Source of the DNA: Pseudomonadota bacterium
GTDB taxonomy: Bacteria; Pseudomonadota; Gammaproteobacteria; Steroidobacterales; Steroidobacteraceae
Direction: 5' to 3'
Assembly: GCA_018241505.1 (NCBI GenBank)
Contig: JAFEDS010000016.1
Span: 372,001 to 436,000 of the forward strand
Length of the DNA: 64,000 bases
Program-made: the position numbers and the translations under genes
Notes under the pieces: model-generated
What the model was told of the DNA's origin: nothing
Database searches by the model: none
What the model saw: the letters and a program-made list of their open reading frames with translations, nothing else
In this document: positions 42,573-51,206 of the stretch, piece after piece
Layout of the letters: the number at the start of each line of letters is the position of its first letter
Numbering within the stretch: position 1 is the stretch's first letter

Positions 42573-44925
42573 CCACCGGCGGCTTCAGTTCCAGGATGTC
42601 GGTGGTGACACGGTCCACGGCAGCCTTGGTGTAGGCGAGTTGAAAATACTGTCCGTCATGCCACATTGACACCAGGTCGGCATAGTGGGGGCTGCCGGGT
42701 TGCCCACTCTGCCCCGCCGCATTGATTGCGAGAGAGTCGTCCCAGTTATTGAGATCGAAGATCTCGCGATAACTGGCACCGGCGACTTGCTCAAACGAGT
42801 CAGTCGCGGTCGAGGTCGCCTGCACCACATCGCCGTCTCCGGAGCGCGGCAACGGACCGAGGTCGAACAAGGCCGCGCCGGCGGGCGTCGCATCCAAAGC
42901 ATGACGAAAATGCACCTGGTGCAGAGCCCCCCAGGACCATTTGGCGGGATCCGCGCCCTGCAATGTTTGCAACCGCGCCCGCGCCGCAGTCAGCGCCGAC
43001 ACCAGAATGGCATTTCGGTCACTGGACATACTCTCGAGAATGGTGACCACCCTCGCGGTGGGTAGTGTTGGCATCGCAGCCCGCGCGGCAGGTGGAACGA
43101 CGCGCTCAACGAGAAGTTGCGATAGCTGCCGGGTCCACAGCTCATACAACACCGCGGCGGCGGAGTCCTCTCGAAGTGCACCGTCCCAGCCCAGGAGCAT
43201 TGCTGCCGCCGAGCGGGTCGATTCAGGCGCGGAAGGGCCCGCTGCTCCGATCGCCAGGCGCAACAGGGGTTGCAGGTGGCGGGCCGGGATCGAAACCACA
43301 TCGGATTGGAGCGCGGCCATGTCGTTGACCGTGAGCTTGTGTCCGGTGCGGCCAGCTTCGCTGATGACGTCGTGGATGCGCTGGTAACGGGACGGAGGCG
43401 CCCACTCGAAGCCGACCGGAAAGGGAAAATCGTCGGGAATCATCTTGTGATTGGCGGTGGCAATGAAATGCTCGGCGGGATTGAGCTGATGAGGCAGTGC
43501 GGTGTTGGGCACATAGCCCTGCCACTCGTAACTCCCGTCACCCGGCAGCGGCAGAAGGCCGTTGAAGTCAGACCGACGCGGAGCGAGCCCGGTTGAATGT
43601 TCGCCGATGTTGCCGTTGCGGTCCGCGTACACAATGTTTTCGGAGGGTACTTTCCATCGCGGCATGGCCTGCTCGAACTCCTCCCAGTTCTGTGCACGGT
43701 CGATGGACAATGAACCGAGGTAACCGGCCGTACCCGGTTCCGTACCCACCCAACGAAGTGACAATGCCCGCGTACCGTCCTGCCACAACACCGGACCGTG
43801 CCGGGTGAATTTCAGGATGACGGCAACAGGGGCAGCGCCGCGGACCTGGATCGTTTCCGCGACTTCAGTCATTGTCTGCCAGCCCGAAGCCGTTTTGTAG
43901 CTGCCGGGTTTGCCAGGGTCCAGCTTTTCCAGGTAGAGGTCCTGTTGGTCCAGGCCGAAGATGGTGAACCCCCAGGCGATCTGCTCGTTGTGTCCGGCGG
44001 CTATGCCAGGCAGCGCAGGCTCTCCGGCTCCGATGACATTCCAGCCCGGAGCGACCAGGTGCACAATGTAGCGCAGCGAGGGCTGGGCGATCACACGGTG
44101 GGGATCGTTTGCCAACAGGGGTTTGCCCGTGCGGGTCAGAGCGCCGGACACCGTCCAATTGTTACTTTCCTGCAAGGTGGAGGCCGGGAATGGGATGCGC
44201 TGATCACTGCTGATCACATTGTGCAGCAGCTCCGGGCTCAGTCCCCTGAAATCAATTCCGGGTGCCGGAGCTAGCTGGGTCTTCGGTTGGAACGGGAACA
44301 GCGAAGCCGCGGCATCCGCCCCGATGAGCGCGACGGCCTGGGCGTGGAGCAACTCGCTCGAGGCATTGCCCATCATTGCATAGGCGGCGAGACGATTGAG
44401 GCAGTCGGCAGGCTTCCAGGGCTCGGGGCGAAAACCCGCTATTTGAAACTCCACTGGCAGCGCGCGATCGCCCCGCTCGCCGATCAGCCCAATGTACGCG
44501 TTGATGCCGTCGGTAAAGGCCTCCAGGATGGACTGCGTATCGGGCGCATAGCTTGCGTATTCTGCCGCCAAATCCCCCCGGTAACGCAGGCGCCGCGCCT
44601 GGGTATCGCGTTCAACCGCACTCGGTCCGAGGATTTCCGCCAGCCGCCCTTGACCGGCTCGCTTCCAAAGCTCCATCTGGAACAGCCGGTCCTGTGCCGC
44701 TACCAACCCCTGTGCGAAAAACAAGTCATGCTGGTCGGAGGCGTAGATGTGGGCCACACCCCATTTGTCCCGCTGCACGCGCACTGGACGATGTAATCCC
44801 TGTACTCGAATCGAGCCGCTAATCTGCGCCAGGGCCGCCCGCGCTTCGGTCATTCCTGCGCTATCGGCTGTGGTTACGTTCAGCGTCAGGCCTATCGCAA
44901 ACGCGCTCGCCAGTAGATTTCGCAT
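42562..44925 (-). CDS. Penicillin-acylase-family Ntn hydrolase (exported)
   Basis: A 787-residue precursor with a signal peptide (about residues 1-23), an alpha chain with RDKWGVAHIYASDQHDLFFAQGLVAAQDRLFQME, and an autocleavage site giving an N-terminal Ser in ESNNWTVSG (Ser about 254). The beta chain has LLANDPHR and TANHKMIPDDFPF. These are the hallmarks of penicillin G acylase, cephalosporin acylase and acyl-homoserine-lactone acylases. Acyl-chain specificity cannot be read. ATG 44925 overlaps the stop of the upstream peptidase by one base; a GTG one codon earlier is an alternative. It is the last gene of the TetR-controlled operon. Confidence 0.92.
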   Translation of the reverse strand: MRNLLASAFAIGLTLNVTTADSAGMTEARAALAQISGSIRVQGLHRPVRVQRDKWGVAHIYASDQHDLFFAQGLVAAQDRLFQMELWKRAGQGRLAEILGPSAVERDTQARRLRYRGDLAAEYASYAPDTQSILEAFTDGINAYIGLIGERGDRALPVEFQIAGFRPEPWKPADCLNRLAAYAMMGNASSELLHAQAVALIGADAAASLFPFQPKTQLAPAPGIDFRGLSPELLHNVISSDQRIPFPASTLQESNNWTVSGALTRTGKPLLANDPHRVIAQPSLRYIVHLVAPGWNVIGAGEPALPGIAAGHNEQIAWGFTIFGLDQQDLYLEKLDPGKPGSYKTASGWQTMTEVAETIQVRGAAPVAVILKFTRHGPVLWQDGTRALSLRWVGTEPGTAGYLGSLSIDRAQNWEEFEQAMPRWKVPSENIVYADRNGNIGEHSTGLAPRRSDFNGLLPLPGDGSYEWQGYVPNTALPHQLNPAEHFIATANHKMIPDDFPFPVGFEWAPPSRYQRIHDVISEAGRTGHKLTVNDMAALQSDVVSIPARHLQPLLRLAIGAAGPSAPESTRSAAAMLLGWDGALREDSAAAVLYELWTRQLSQLLVERVVPPAARAAMPTLPTARVVTILESMSSDRNAILVSALTAARARLQTLQGADPAKWSWGALHQVHFRHALDATPAGAALFDLGPLPRSGDGDVVQATSTATDSFEQVAGASYREIFDLNNWDDSLAINAAGQSGQPGSPHYADLVSMWHDGQYFQLAYTKAAVDRVTTDILELKPPVATH

Positions 44926-45911
44926 CACTTTGCCCCCTGACGGCTCACACCCTTGTCAACTTCATTGAGGAAGGCCCCGAGAACCTGCGCGTAGCGCTGA
45001 AACTCCTCCAGGGGCGCCAGATGACCCGAATTCTCCATGATCGCCACACGCGAGCCGGGAATCATGGAATGGAATTTCTCCACGGTCTCGGGCCGCGCCT
45101 CGTCGTAGCGGCCGGCAATCAGCATTACGGGCATGGACAGCTTGTGCAAGTCCCCGGTGACATCGAAGCTCAACAGCCTGCCCGTGGCATGGAACTCGGT
45201 CGGCCCCCACATCAACTCATATATTGTGTTGTTACTCGGTGCGTCGGCGCACGACGGTGGCGGCTCCGGCTTCCTGCCATGGTAGAGAAAGTGGCTGTAG
45301 AAGACTTGAGTGGCCTCGAGATATTCCTTTGAATGAATCGTGTTGGCGGCCTCGTTACGAGTCAACGTCTCCTGCACGTCCTTTGGTAGCTGCTTGCGCA
45401 AGACATCCGCGTCGGCTATCCACATCCGGGTGCTGAGAAAGGGACCCGAGAGCACCAGTGACTCAACTCCGGCGGGTCGTTCGGTCAGCACATAGTCCGC
45501 AGCCAACCCCGACCCCCACGAAGTCCCCATCAGATGTACTCTCGTGAGACCCAACGCGTTGCGCACAGCGGCCAGCTCTTTTCTCGACCGCTGCACGGTC
45601 CAGAGCGACTCGTCGAGGGGCCGGCCTGAGCGCCCGCTGCCGAGCTGGTCATAGACAATCACCGGGCGATCGGCACTGACCAGGGTGGCCAACGGCTCAA
45701 AGGCGCACGAGGTGCCTCCCGGGCCTCCGTGGAGAATGAGCAATGGGGTCTTCGTTCCAGACCCAAAAATGCGATACCAGACCGGGCCGCCGGGCACCTG
45801 CACAAATCCCTGACGCGGTGAAATCGGCGTCGCGGCATGAGTGCCCGCCGCACTCGATGCCAATAGGATCGACCCGGCGAGAATTGACCGGCCCCATTTT
45901 GTCAGGCGCAT
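44925..45911 (-). CDS. Exported proline-iminopeptidase-like alpha/beta hydrolase (S33)
   Basis: A 328-residue protein with a signal peptide (about residues 1-26). The oxyanion motif ILHGGPGGTS (about 59-68), YDQLGSGRSGRP, the nucleophile Ser in MGTSWGSGLA (about 150-158), Asp in IAGRYDEARP and His in MENSGHLAPLEE form an S33 triad. Proline iminopeptidases and tricorn-factor F1 homologues remove N-terminal residues from short peptides. It sits between another hydrolase (36-nt gap) and the penicillin acylase, and the whole set is exported. Confidence 0.9.
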   Translation of the reverse strand: MRLTKWGRSILAGSILLASSAAGTHAATPISPRQGFVQVPGGPVWYRIFGSGTKTPLLILHGGPGGTSCAFEPLATLVSADRPVIVYDQLGSGRSGRPLDESLWTVQRSRKELAAVRNALGLTRVHLMGTSWGSGLAADYVLTERPAGVESLVLSGPFLSTRMWIADADVLRKQLPKDVQETLTRNEAANTIHSKEYLEATQVFYSHFLYHGRKPEPPPSCADAPSNNTIYELMWGPTEFHATGRLLSFDVTGDLHKLSMPVMLIAGRYDEARPETVEKFHSMIPGSRVAIMENSGHLAPLEEFQRYAQVLGAFLNEVDKGVSRQGAK

Positions 45912-45947
45912 GCGATACCTCGAGCGGCAGCGGTACGAGCCGGTGCA

Positions 45948-46982
45948 TTATTTCAGCCGCTGCGAGCGCTGACCAGTCGGGGCGTAATTCCAGTGACATG
46001 GATGCTCACTCGAAACAAATCCTAGAATGACCTCCGCGGTCCACTGCGAGTGATCGAGAAAGAGGTAGTGCGTACTGTGCGGTACCTCCACGGCGACTGC
46101 GCACCGTGTTTGCTCCAGGAAATCCGCCTGAGCGCGCAACATCCAGGGCCGCAGGAACCGCAGTGAATAGTCGACGAACGCCGCCCGTTGTGTTGCATTC
46201 GCCGCCGGCGGCACCTGATCGGGCACGTCCTTGGAAGTAAAGAAGGCCAGCGAAGGGGCGGCGATCGCATCCCACTGAGGCTTGGCAGCAATGTCGCCGG
46301 CCAGGACCGCGGTACCTGTGCTCTGCGCAGCACGCGTGACGAGTCCATCCGGGCCCGGCTGCATGATCTGGCTGAGGTTGCTGCGAACCGCAGGTGAGTG
46401 CACCCCGAGAACCAACTCGCGCCAGTGCGCGAATTCATCCAGATTGCGGCGTACCGAGGCATCAGGCAGGGGCAGCGGCGGAAGACCTGCCATCAGCCGC
46501 GGGGCGAGCGTGCGATCGTAAGCCGCATCAATGTAGATCAGCCGCTCGACGCGATCGGAATGCCTGGCTCCCAGCGCCGCGAGCTCGCCGCCGGCGATGC
46601 TGTGCCCTACAAATGAAGCACGCGGTATCGACAGCGCATCCATGAGACCGAGAATATCGGCTACGAGCGCATCGTTGTTGTAGTTTCCGTCGACAGGGGC
46701 TGACGAAGCGCCGTAGCCGCGGCGAGTGACCGCGATGACTCGATGGCCTCGAGTGAGCAACGGAGCGAAGTCATCAAAGATGCGTGCGGAGTCGCCGAGC
46801 CCGGTAAGCAACAACAAGACTGGACCCGTGCCACCCCAATCGACGTAGTGCAACCGCACCGCACCCACGCTACAAAAGCTGTCCTGCCCAATGCCCGCGG
46901 GGATGCAGGTCTTTGCCGATGGGGTTCCTGCCGTAACAACAAAGGATGCGCACAGCAGAAGCAGCGGCGCTGCGATTCTCAC
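45948..46982 (-). CDS. Exported alpha/beta hydrolase
   Basis: A 344-residue protein beginning at GTG 46982, coupled to the TonB receptor gene by a GTGA overlap. After a signal peptide (LLLLCASFVVTAGTPSA) it shows LLLLTGLGDSARIFDDFAPLL, RRGYGASS and the nucleophile Ser in FVGHSIAGGELAAL. An acid region follows at TSKDVPDQ and His in VPHSTHYLFLD. The oxyanion segment is TGLGD where HG or HGG is usual. Esterase or amidase specificity is unknown. It belongs to the TonB-hydrolase operon. Confidence 0.87.
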   Translation of the reverse strand: MRIAAPLLLLCASFVVTAGTPSAKTCIPAGIGQDSFCSVGAVRLHYVDWGGTGPVLLLLTGLGDSARIFDDFAPLLTRGHRVIAVTRRGYGASSAPVDGNYNNDALVADILGLMDALSIPRASFVGHSIAGGELAALGARHSDRVERLIYIDAAYDRTLAPRLMAGLPPLPLPDASVRRNLDEFAHWRELVLGVHSPAVRSNLSQIMQPGPDGLVTRAAQSTGTAVLAGDIAAKPQWDAIAAPSLAFFTSKDVPDQVPPAANATQRAAFVDYSLRFLRPWMLRAQADFLEQTRCAVAVEVPHSTHYLFLDHSQWTAEVILGFVSSEHPCHWNYAPTGQRSQRLK

Positions 46983-49123
46983 AATTTGTAGTCCAGCGTG
47001 ATTCCGAAAGTTCGTGGCGCTACGAGGAACTCCACTGGTCCGAGCACGCCGGTGCTCGCTTGCGACACACCGCGCCGGTTGCCGAGGTTGTCGACATACA
47101 AAGACACCCCGTAATGCTGCACAGTCACGCCAGCGCGAAAGTTGAAGAGATTATAGTTGCCCTGCTTCTGCGGTGTGAGCAGGAGCTCTCCGGGCGCGCT
47201 GGAGATGTAGCGATGACTCAAGGTGATGGTAGGAGCGAGCTGCGCGCCGACGGGCGCGTACACGATCGAGTCTGAAATCTGCCACTTGGATGCGCCCGGA
47301 AGCTGTGAGCCGGCCGCAATCAGTCCTGCACCCGAATCGAAGTCCCGGCGCAGAACGCCATCGAGGTAAGTGACTGCGCCCTGCAACGACAGCGCCGTCA
47401 GCACGCGGTAAGTTGCACTCGCCTCGACGCCCCGGTTGCGGGCCCGGCCGGCGTTCGCGGTGTATATGAAGTGACTCGGGCTCGTCTGAGTCACCTGGAT
47501 GTTGCTCCAATCGATCCAATACAACGTACCGTCGAGCAACAAGCGGGAGTTGAGTGCGGTGATGCGCGTACCGAGCTCATAGTTCCACAGCGAATCCGAA
47601 TTGAACTGGCTCGGGATGGCGAATGCCGGATCACGCGCGATGTTGGGGCCACCGAAACGGAAGCCGCGCGAGGCCAGCGCATAAATGAGCGTGTCGCGAC
47701 CGGGCTGCCAGGTAATGGACGCTTTCGGAGAGAATCCTGACTCGCGCGAGCCTCCGGCCGTGCTCGTTGTGGGGCCTGCGAACGGACCTTCCTGGGTCGT
47801 GACTGTATCCAGCTTGGTGTGGAACCAACGTCCGCCGAACGTTGCTTTGAGCTGATCGTTGAAGTGCCACGTGCCCTCGCCAAACAGGGCACTCTCCCGT
47901 CCGTGAACAGCCACGGGCGCCTCCAGGATTCTGCTGGTACCGAACAGGGAAGCCGCCGCCGGCGCATCGAGCATGTCCGAGATGTGCTCGCTCGTGGAGT
48001 CATAGAAAGCGCCAATGAGATAGTCGAAGCGCCGGCCGGGCGCGGACGCGAGCCGCACCTCGAAGGTCTCTCCGCGGCTGGTACCTGGCTCGAGGAACGC
48101 GATCGGCGCGAGATCGGGTACCAGACCGGAGTAGTCCTGCTGCGAAGAAAACACTTTCTCATGGTGAGTGGCCGTGGCCGTCAGTGTGGCGAACCCGAGC
48201 TCCTGATCCAACCGTAGGTTGTGCAAGCCAGTGCGGTAGCGAAAGGGCTCCGGGATCAGCGTGTTCTTCGCAAACAAACCCGACGCCGTCTGAGTCGAGC
48301 CCGCATCGGCCGTACTCTCAGTCTGATCGAGAAAGAGGTAGTTGAGTCGGGTGCCCGCGGCGGGCGCGAAGGTAACGAGCACACGGCCGCCCTGAATCGT
48401 CGTCTGGTTGCTTCCCTTTTGGCCGGTGCCGATATTGTCAACGAAGCCTGCGACCTGCCGTCGTCCATACACTCCGCGGATCGCCAGGACGTCATCGATG
48501 ATGGGTACATTCAGCATTCCATGCGCGCCATAACCGTCTTCATCATGTCCATTGCGATCCCAGTTGCCACGGACATGCGCGTCCAAGCGTGTGAGGTCCG
48601 GTCGCGCCGCTTCGTAGTTCACTGCGCCGCCCATCGATGAGGACCCAAAGAGTGTTCCCTGTGGTCCACGCAGCACCGTGACGTTGTTGACGTCAAATGT
48701 ATCGATGTCCGGTATACCCGCGGAGTAGAACGGGTCAGTCATGGGAACATCGTCGATGAAGTAGCCGGTCGTTCCCTGGGCCTGTGCGATGGAGGTTGTG
48801 GTCGCGACGCCGCGAATGATCGCTGGTGAATTGCCCGGCACGCTGGCGTTGAACACAACGCCGGGCGTGCGCGTGAGGTAGTCCGAAAAGGACTCTGCGC
48901 CGAGGGTCTCCAGCGCCGACTGGTCGAAAGCAGAGACCGAGCCTGAAATCTCGCGCACCCGCTCGGGGCGTTTAGTGGCTGTTACCACGATCTCTTCCAG
49001 CGACCCGGTGTCGGGACTGGCCGTTGCATCCGAAGCTACCGCGGCCGCAGCCAGCGCCGAAGCCACACCGAAGGCCGCCAGTGACGCGCAACCGACGAGC
49101 ACCCACCCCACATTGCGACTCAT
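46979..49123 (-). CDS. TonB-dependent outer-membrane receptor
   Basis: A 714-residue receptor: signal peptide (about residues 1-29), TonB-box region LEEIVVTATKRPERV (about 42-56), plug with AIIRGVATTTS and VTVLRGPQGTLFGSSSMGGAVNYE, and a barrel ending FLVAPRTFGITLDYKL. It is the first gene of the operon with three exported hydrolases and is divergent from a TetR gene, with a perfect palindrome in between. It probably imports an amide- or peptide-linked compound (or its products) processed in the periplasm by those hydrolases. Confidence 0.92.
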   Translation of the reverse strand: MSRNVGWVLVGCASLAAFGVASALAAAAVASDATASPDTGSLEEIVVTATKRPERVREISGSVSAFDQSALETLGAESFSDYLTRTPGVVFNASVPGNSPAIIRGVATTTSIAQAQGTTGYFIDDVPMTDPFYSAGIPDIDTFDVNNVTVLRGPQGTLFGSSSMGGAVNYEAARPDLTRLDAHVRGNWDRNGHDEDGYGAHGMLNVPIIDDVLAIRGVYGRRQVAGFVDNIGTGQKGSNQTTIQGGRVLVTFAPAAGTRLNYLFLDQTESTADAGSTQTASGLFAKNTLIPEPFRYRTGLHNLRLDQELGFATLTATATHHEKVFSSQQDYSGLVPDLAPIAFLEPGTSRGETFEVRLASAPGRRFDYLIGAFYDSTSEHISDMLDAPAAASLFGTSRILEAPVAVHGRESALFGEGTWHFNDQLKATFGGRWFHTKLDTVTTQEGPFAGPTTSTAGGSRESGFSPKASITWQPGRDTLIYALASRGFRFGGPNIARDPAFAIPSQFNSDSLWNYELGTRITALNSRLLLDGTLYWIDWSNIQVTQTSPSHFIYTANAGRARNRGVEASATYRVLTALSLQGAVTYLDGVLRRDFDSGAGLIAAGSQLPGASKWQISDSIVYAPVGAQLAPTITLSHRYISSAPGELLLTPQKQGNYNLFNFRAGVTVQHYGVSLYVDNLGNRRGVSQASTGVLGPVEFLVAPRTFGITLDYKL

Positions 49124-49163
49124 TTGCCTCCCCCTCTTCTTTATACATGTGCGGCTAAAAATG

Positions 49164-49177
49164 ACCGACTAGTCGGT
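49164..49177. promoter_or_regulatory. TetR-family operator, perfect 14-bp palindrome
   Basis: ACCGACTAGTCGGT is a perfect palindrome. It lies 40 nt upstream of the TonB receptor start and 48 nt upstream of the tetR start, in their shared 102-bp divergent promoter. The ACCGAC/GTCGGT arms are commonly seen for TetR/AcrR regulators. Confidence 0.75.
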
Positions 49178-49225
49178 TTTTGTCAACGATTGCCCGGGCG
49201 TTGCCCCTGGGGTTATGTTTCGGCC

Positions 49226-49846
49226 ATGCCAAAAATATCTGCGGCCTCGGCCGCGCGCCGACGCGACCACATCCTCGAGGCCGCCCGCCAGTGCTTCGCG
49301 GCCAGTGGAATCCATGTTTCAGTCGATGAGATCTGTGCCAAGGCCGGCATCAGCAAAGGCGCGTTCTACGTGTACTTCAGCAGCAAGGACGCGGCGATCG
49401 AGGCCATTGTGGAGGACCACAAACGGGTGATCGCGACCTTTGCGGAGCTCCAAAGCGCCGAAGCGCTGGTGGAAAAACTCATCGCCCATACCACGGCGCG
49501 CTCCCCGGAATCGGCGCGCCTGGAGCTCGAAACATGGACGCACGGCATGCAGACGCCTTCCCTGCGTGCTCTTCTCCAGGACAATGTCGATAGCCTGCGA
49601 CAGGTGTTGACCAAAGTCGTCACGTCGCTTTCATTCTCGGCGCCGGGCCGGGAGTCCTGTTCGCCAGCGGTGGTGGGAGAGATTCTCACGATCTTTTCTC
49701 TGGGCTTGATCGCCTCAGGTACGCTGGGTGCGCAGCGAGGACCCCGCTCCCCCGAAACAGCTCTCAAGGCTCTTGTCAAAGCGCTCGTGACAGAGACGCG
49801 CCAAAGTGATCGCTCGCCCCGTCCGCGCGCGGCATCCCGGTCCTAG
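49226..49846 (+). CDS. TetR/AcrR-family transcriptional regulator
   Basis: A 206-residue protein from ATG 49226; the upstream in-frame extension crosses the operator and is rejected. The N-terminal HTH reads RRDHILEAARQCFAASGIHVSVDEICAKAGISKGAFYVYFSSKDA (about residues 13-57), a textbook TetR_N domain. The C-terminal ligand domain is not diagnostic. It is divergent from the TonB-hydrolase operon and shares a perfect palindrome with it. It is therefore its probable repressor, and the transported compound is a candidate inducer. Confidence 0.92.
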   Translation: MPKISAASAARRRDHILEAARQCFAASGIHVSVDEICAKAGISKGAFYVYFSSKDAAIEAIVEDHKRVIATFAELQSAEALVEKLIAHTTARSPESARLELETWTHGMQTPSLRALLQDNVDSLRQVLTKVVTSLSFSAPGRESCSPAVVGEILTIFSLGLIASGTLGAQRGPRSPETALKALVKALVTETRQSDRSPRPRAASRS

Positions 49847-49864
49847 GCTGCCACTCACGAGCTC

Positions 49865-51205
49865 TCAGCGCGAGGGTGTCAGCTCGTCGAAATAGACGAG
49901 CGCATCGAATGCTTCCCGGGGCACAACAATGTTCTCGGTAACGTACCCTATAGACAATGGCTTCGGCTCATTGAGCCAGCGTCCCACGAGAGCTGGCGTG
50001 GGGCCGCGCAAGTCGAGGAAGAAGCGCGCAAGACGCAGCTCCGCCAGAGTTGAATCGATGCCATCCGAAGCCAGCTTCATGGTGGGCAAGCCGCCCCCGG
50101 TGTGTGCGGAGCTGACACCCATGATCACCATAGCTGGGCCCAGCAACCGACGCAGGTGCCGTCCCATGGCTACCGGCTGTTCACGATAGATTTTCCACAT
50201 CCCCCCGCGAGTTGTCGCATTCATGATGTGGGCGTTGTGAGCAAACAGCAGCAGCCGGCCCGCGGCGCCCTCTTGCTCGAGAACCCATTTGACATTCTCC
50301 GCCATGGCGGTGTCCCGAATGTTGACGACTTTATAAAGGTCCGGCGAGACCCCGTCAGGAGGATTATCGAGCGGCCACGCTGCCAATGCGGCCTCGATCT
50401 GCTGCGCCATGATGACATCGCGCAACGCCCACTCAAACTCCGATTGCGAAGATGCAGCAATGAACTTCGCCCGCTCGCTCGGGAAAAGCGCCAGCCAACC
50501 TCCCACCAACGCGCGCAAGCGCTCGCGCTCGATCGGCGTCAACTGCCGATATGTCTGGCTGGTCAGGTGACCCAGCAGCGAGTCGGCCTCACGGTGGGAC
50601 CGGGCAGCCTGCTCCGGTGCCACGTGCTCCAGAAAAGTCATCACCCGCTCAAATGCCACGCGTGCGCTGCGGAACTCGGCATTGTCGCCGCCGCACATAT
50701 CGATCCCATAGAAATGGATCTTGCGAGCGTGATGGGCGTCCGCATTGTATTGGCGCAGCCACTGGATCAGCTCAACATTCTCACCAAATTCACCAAACCC
50801 CCAACTGAATCCCTCGTGCGCGACCTGCTTCGCATCGCCGGCCCCGCCGAGCACAAAATCGTGAACCCGTTGCGACTCACACAAGCCGGTCTCTAGGGCG
50901 ATGGCAGTGAAGCCACGTTCGTCGATCAGGTGCTCAAACAGGCGGTTGCGGAACGCCAGCGGTTCGTGTGCACCGTGCGCGGTTTCTCCCAGAGCCACCA
51001 CTCGAGCACTGCCGACGAGCGCATCCATTGACGTCCATTCGTGGACCGAGTCGTCGACTGGAACCGCTCGTTTGCGAGCCCATTGAACAAACGCTTCGCG
51101 CTGGGTGCTCGACCCATCGCTGACGACATCGGCCTCAGCCCAGGCGGCGCCCCCAGCAGCCCAGGCGACACCCAGCAGTACCAGCCGGAGCGTCTTCGAT
51201 TGCAT
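49865..51205 (-). CDS. Erythromycin-esterase-family protein (exported)
   Basis: A 446-residue protein with a signal peptide (VLLGVAWAAGGAAWA). The EreA/EreB-type catalytic region is VVALGETAHGAHEPLAFRNRLFEHLIDERGFTAIALETG (about residues 68-106), holding the conserved Glu and His. Further blocks are SWGFGEFGENVELIQWLRQYN, FYGIDMCGG and LLFAHNAHIMN, the second conserved His. EreB opens macrolide lactones, but the family (PF05139) is broad and most members have no known substrate. It starts 1 nt after the TonB receptor stop, in the FecI/FecR-linked operon. Resistance should therefore not be assumed; processing of the receptor's ligand is more likely. Confidence 0.88.
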   Translation of the reverse strand: MQSKTLRLVLLGVAWAAGGAAWAEADVVSDGSSTQREAFVQWARKRAVPVDDSVHEWTSMDALVGSARVVALGETAHGAHEPLAFRNRLFEHLIDERGFTAIALETGLCESQRVHDFVLGGAGDAKQVAHEGFSWGFGEFGENVELIQWLRQYNADAHHARKIHFYGIDMCGGDNAEFRSARVAFERVMTFLEHVAPEQAARSHREADSLLGHLTSQTYRQLTPIERERLRALVGGWLALFPSERAKFIAASSQSEFEWALRDVIMAQQIEAALAAWPLDNPPDGVSPDLYKVVNIRDTAMAENVKWVLEQEGAAGRLLLFAHNAHIMNATTRGGMWKIYREQPVAMGRHLRRLLGPAMVIMGVSSAHTGGGLPTMKLASDGIDSTLAELRLARFFLDLRGPTPALVGRWLNEPKPLSIGYVTENIVVPREAFDALVYFDELTPSR

Positions 51206-51206
51206 T

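Noticed and set aside
49865-51205. Macrolide-resistance gene
   Set aside because: Family membership alone does not show resistance. The operon context with a TonB receptor suggests another role.
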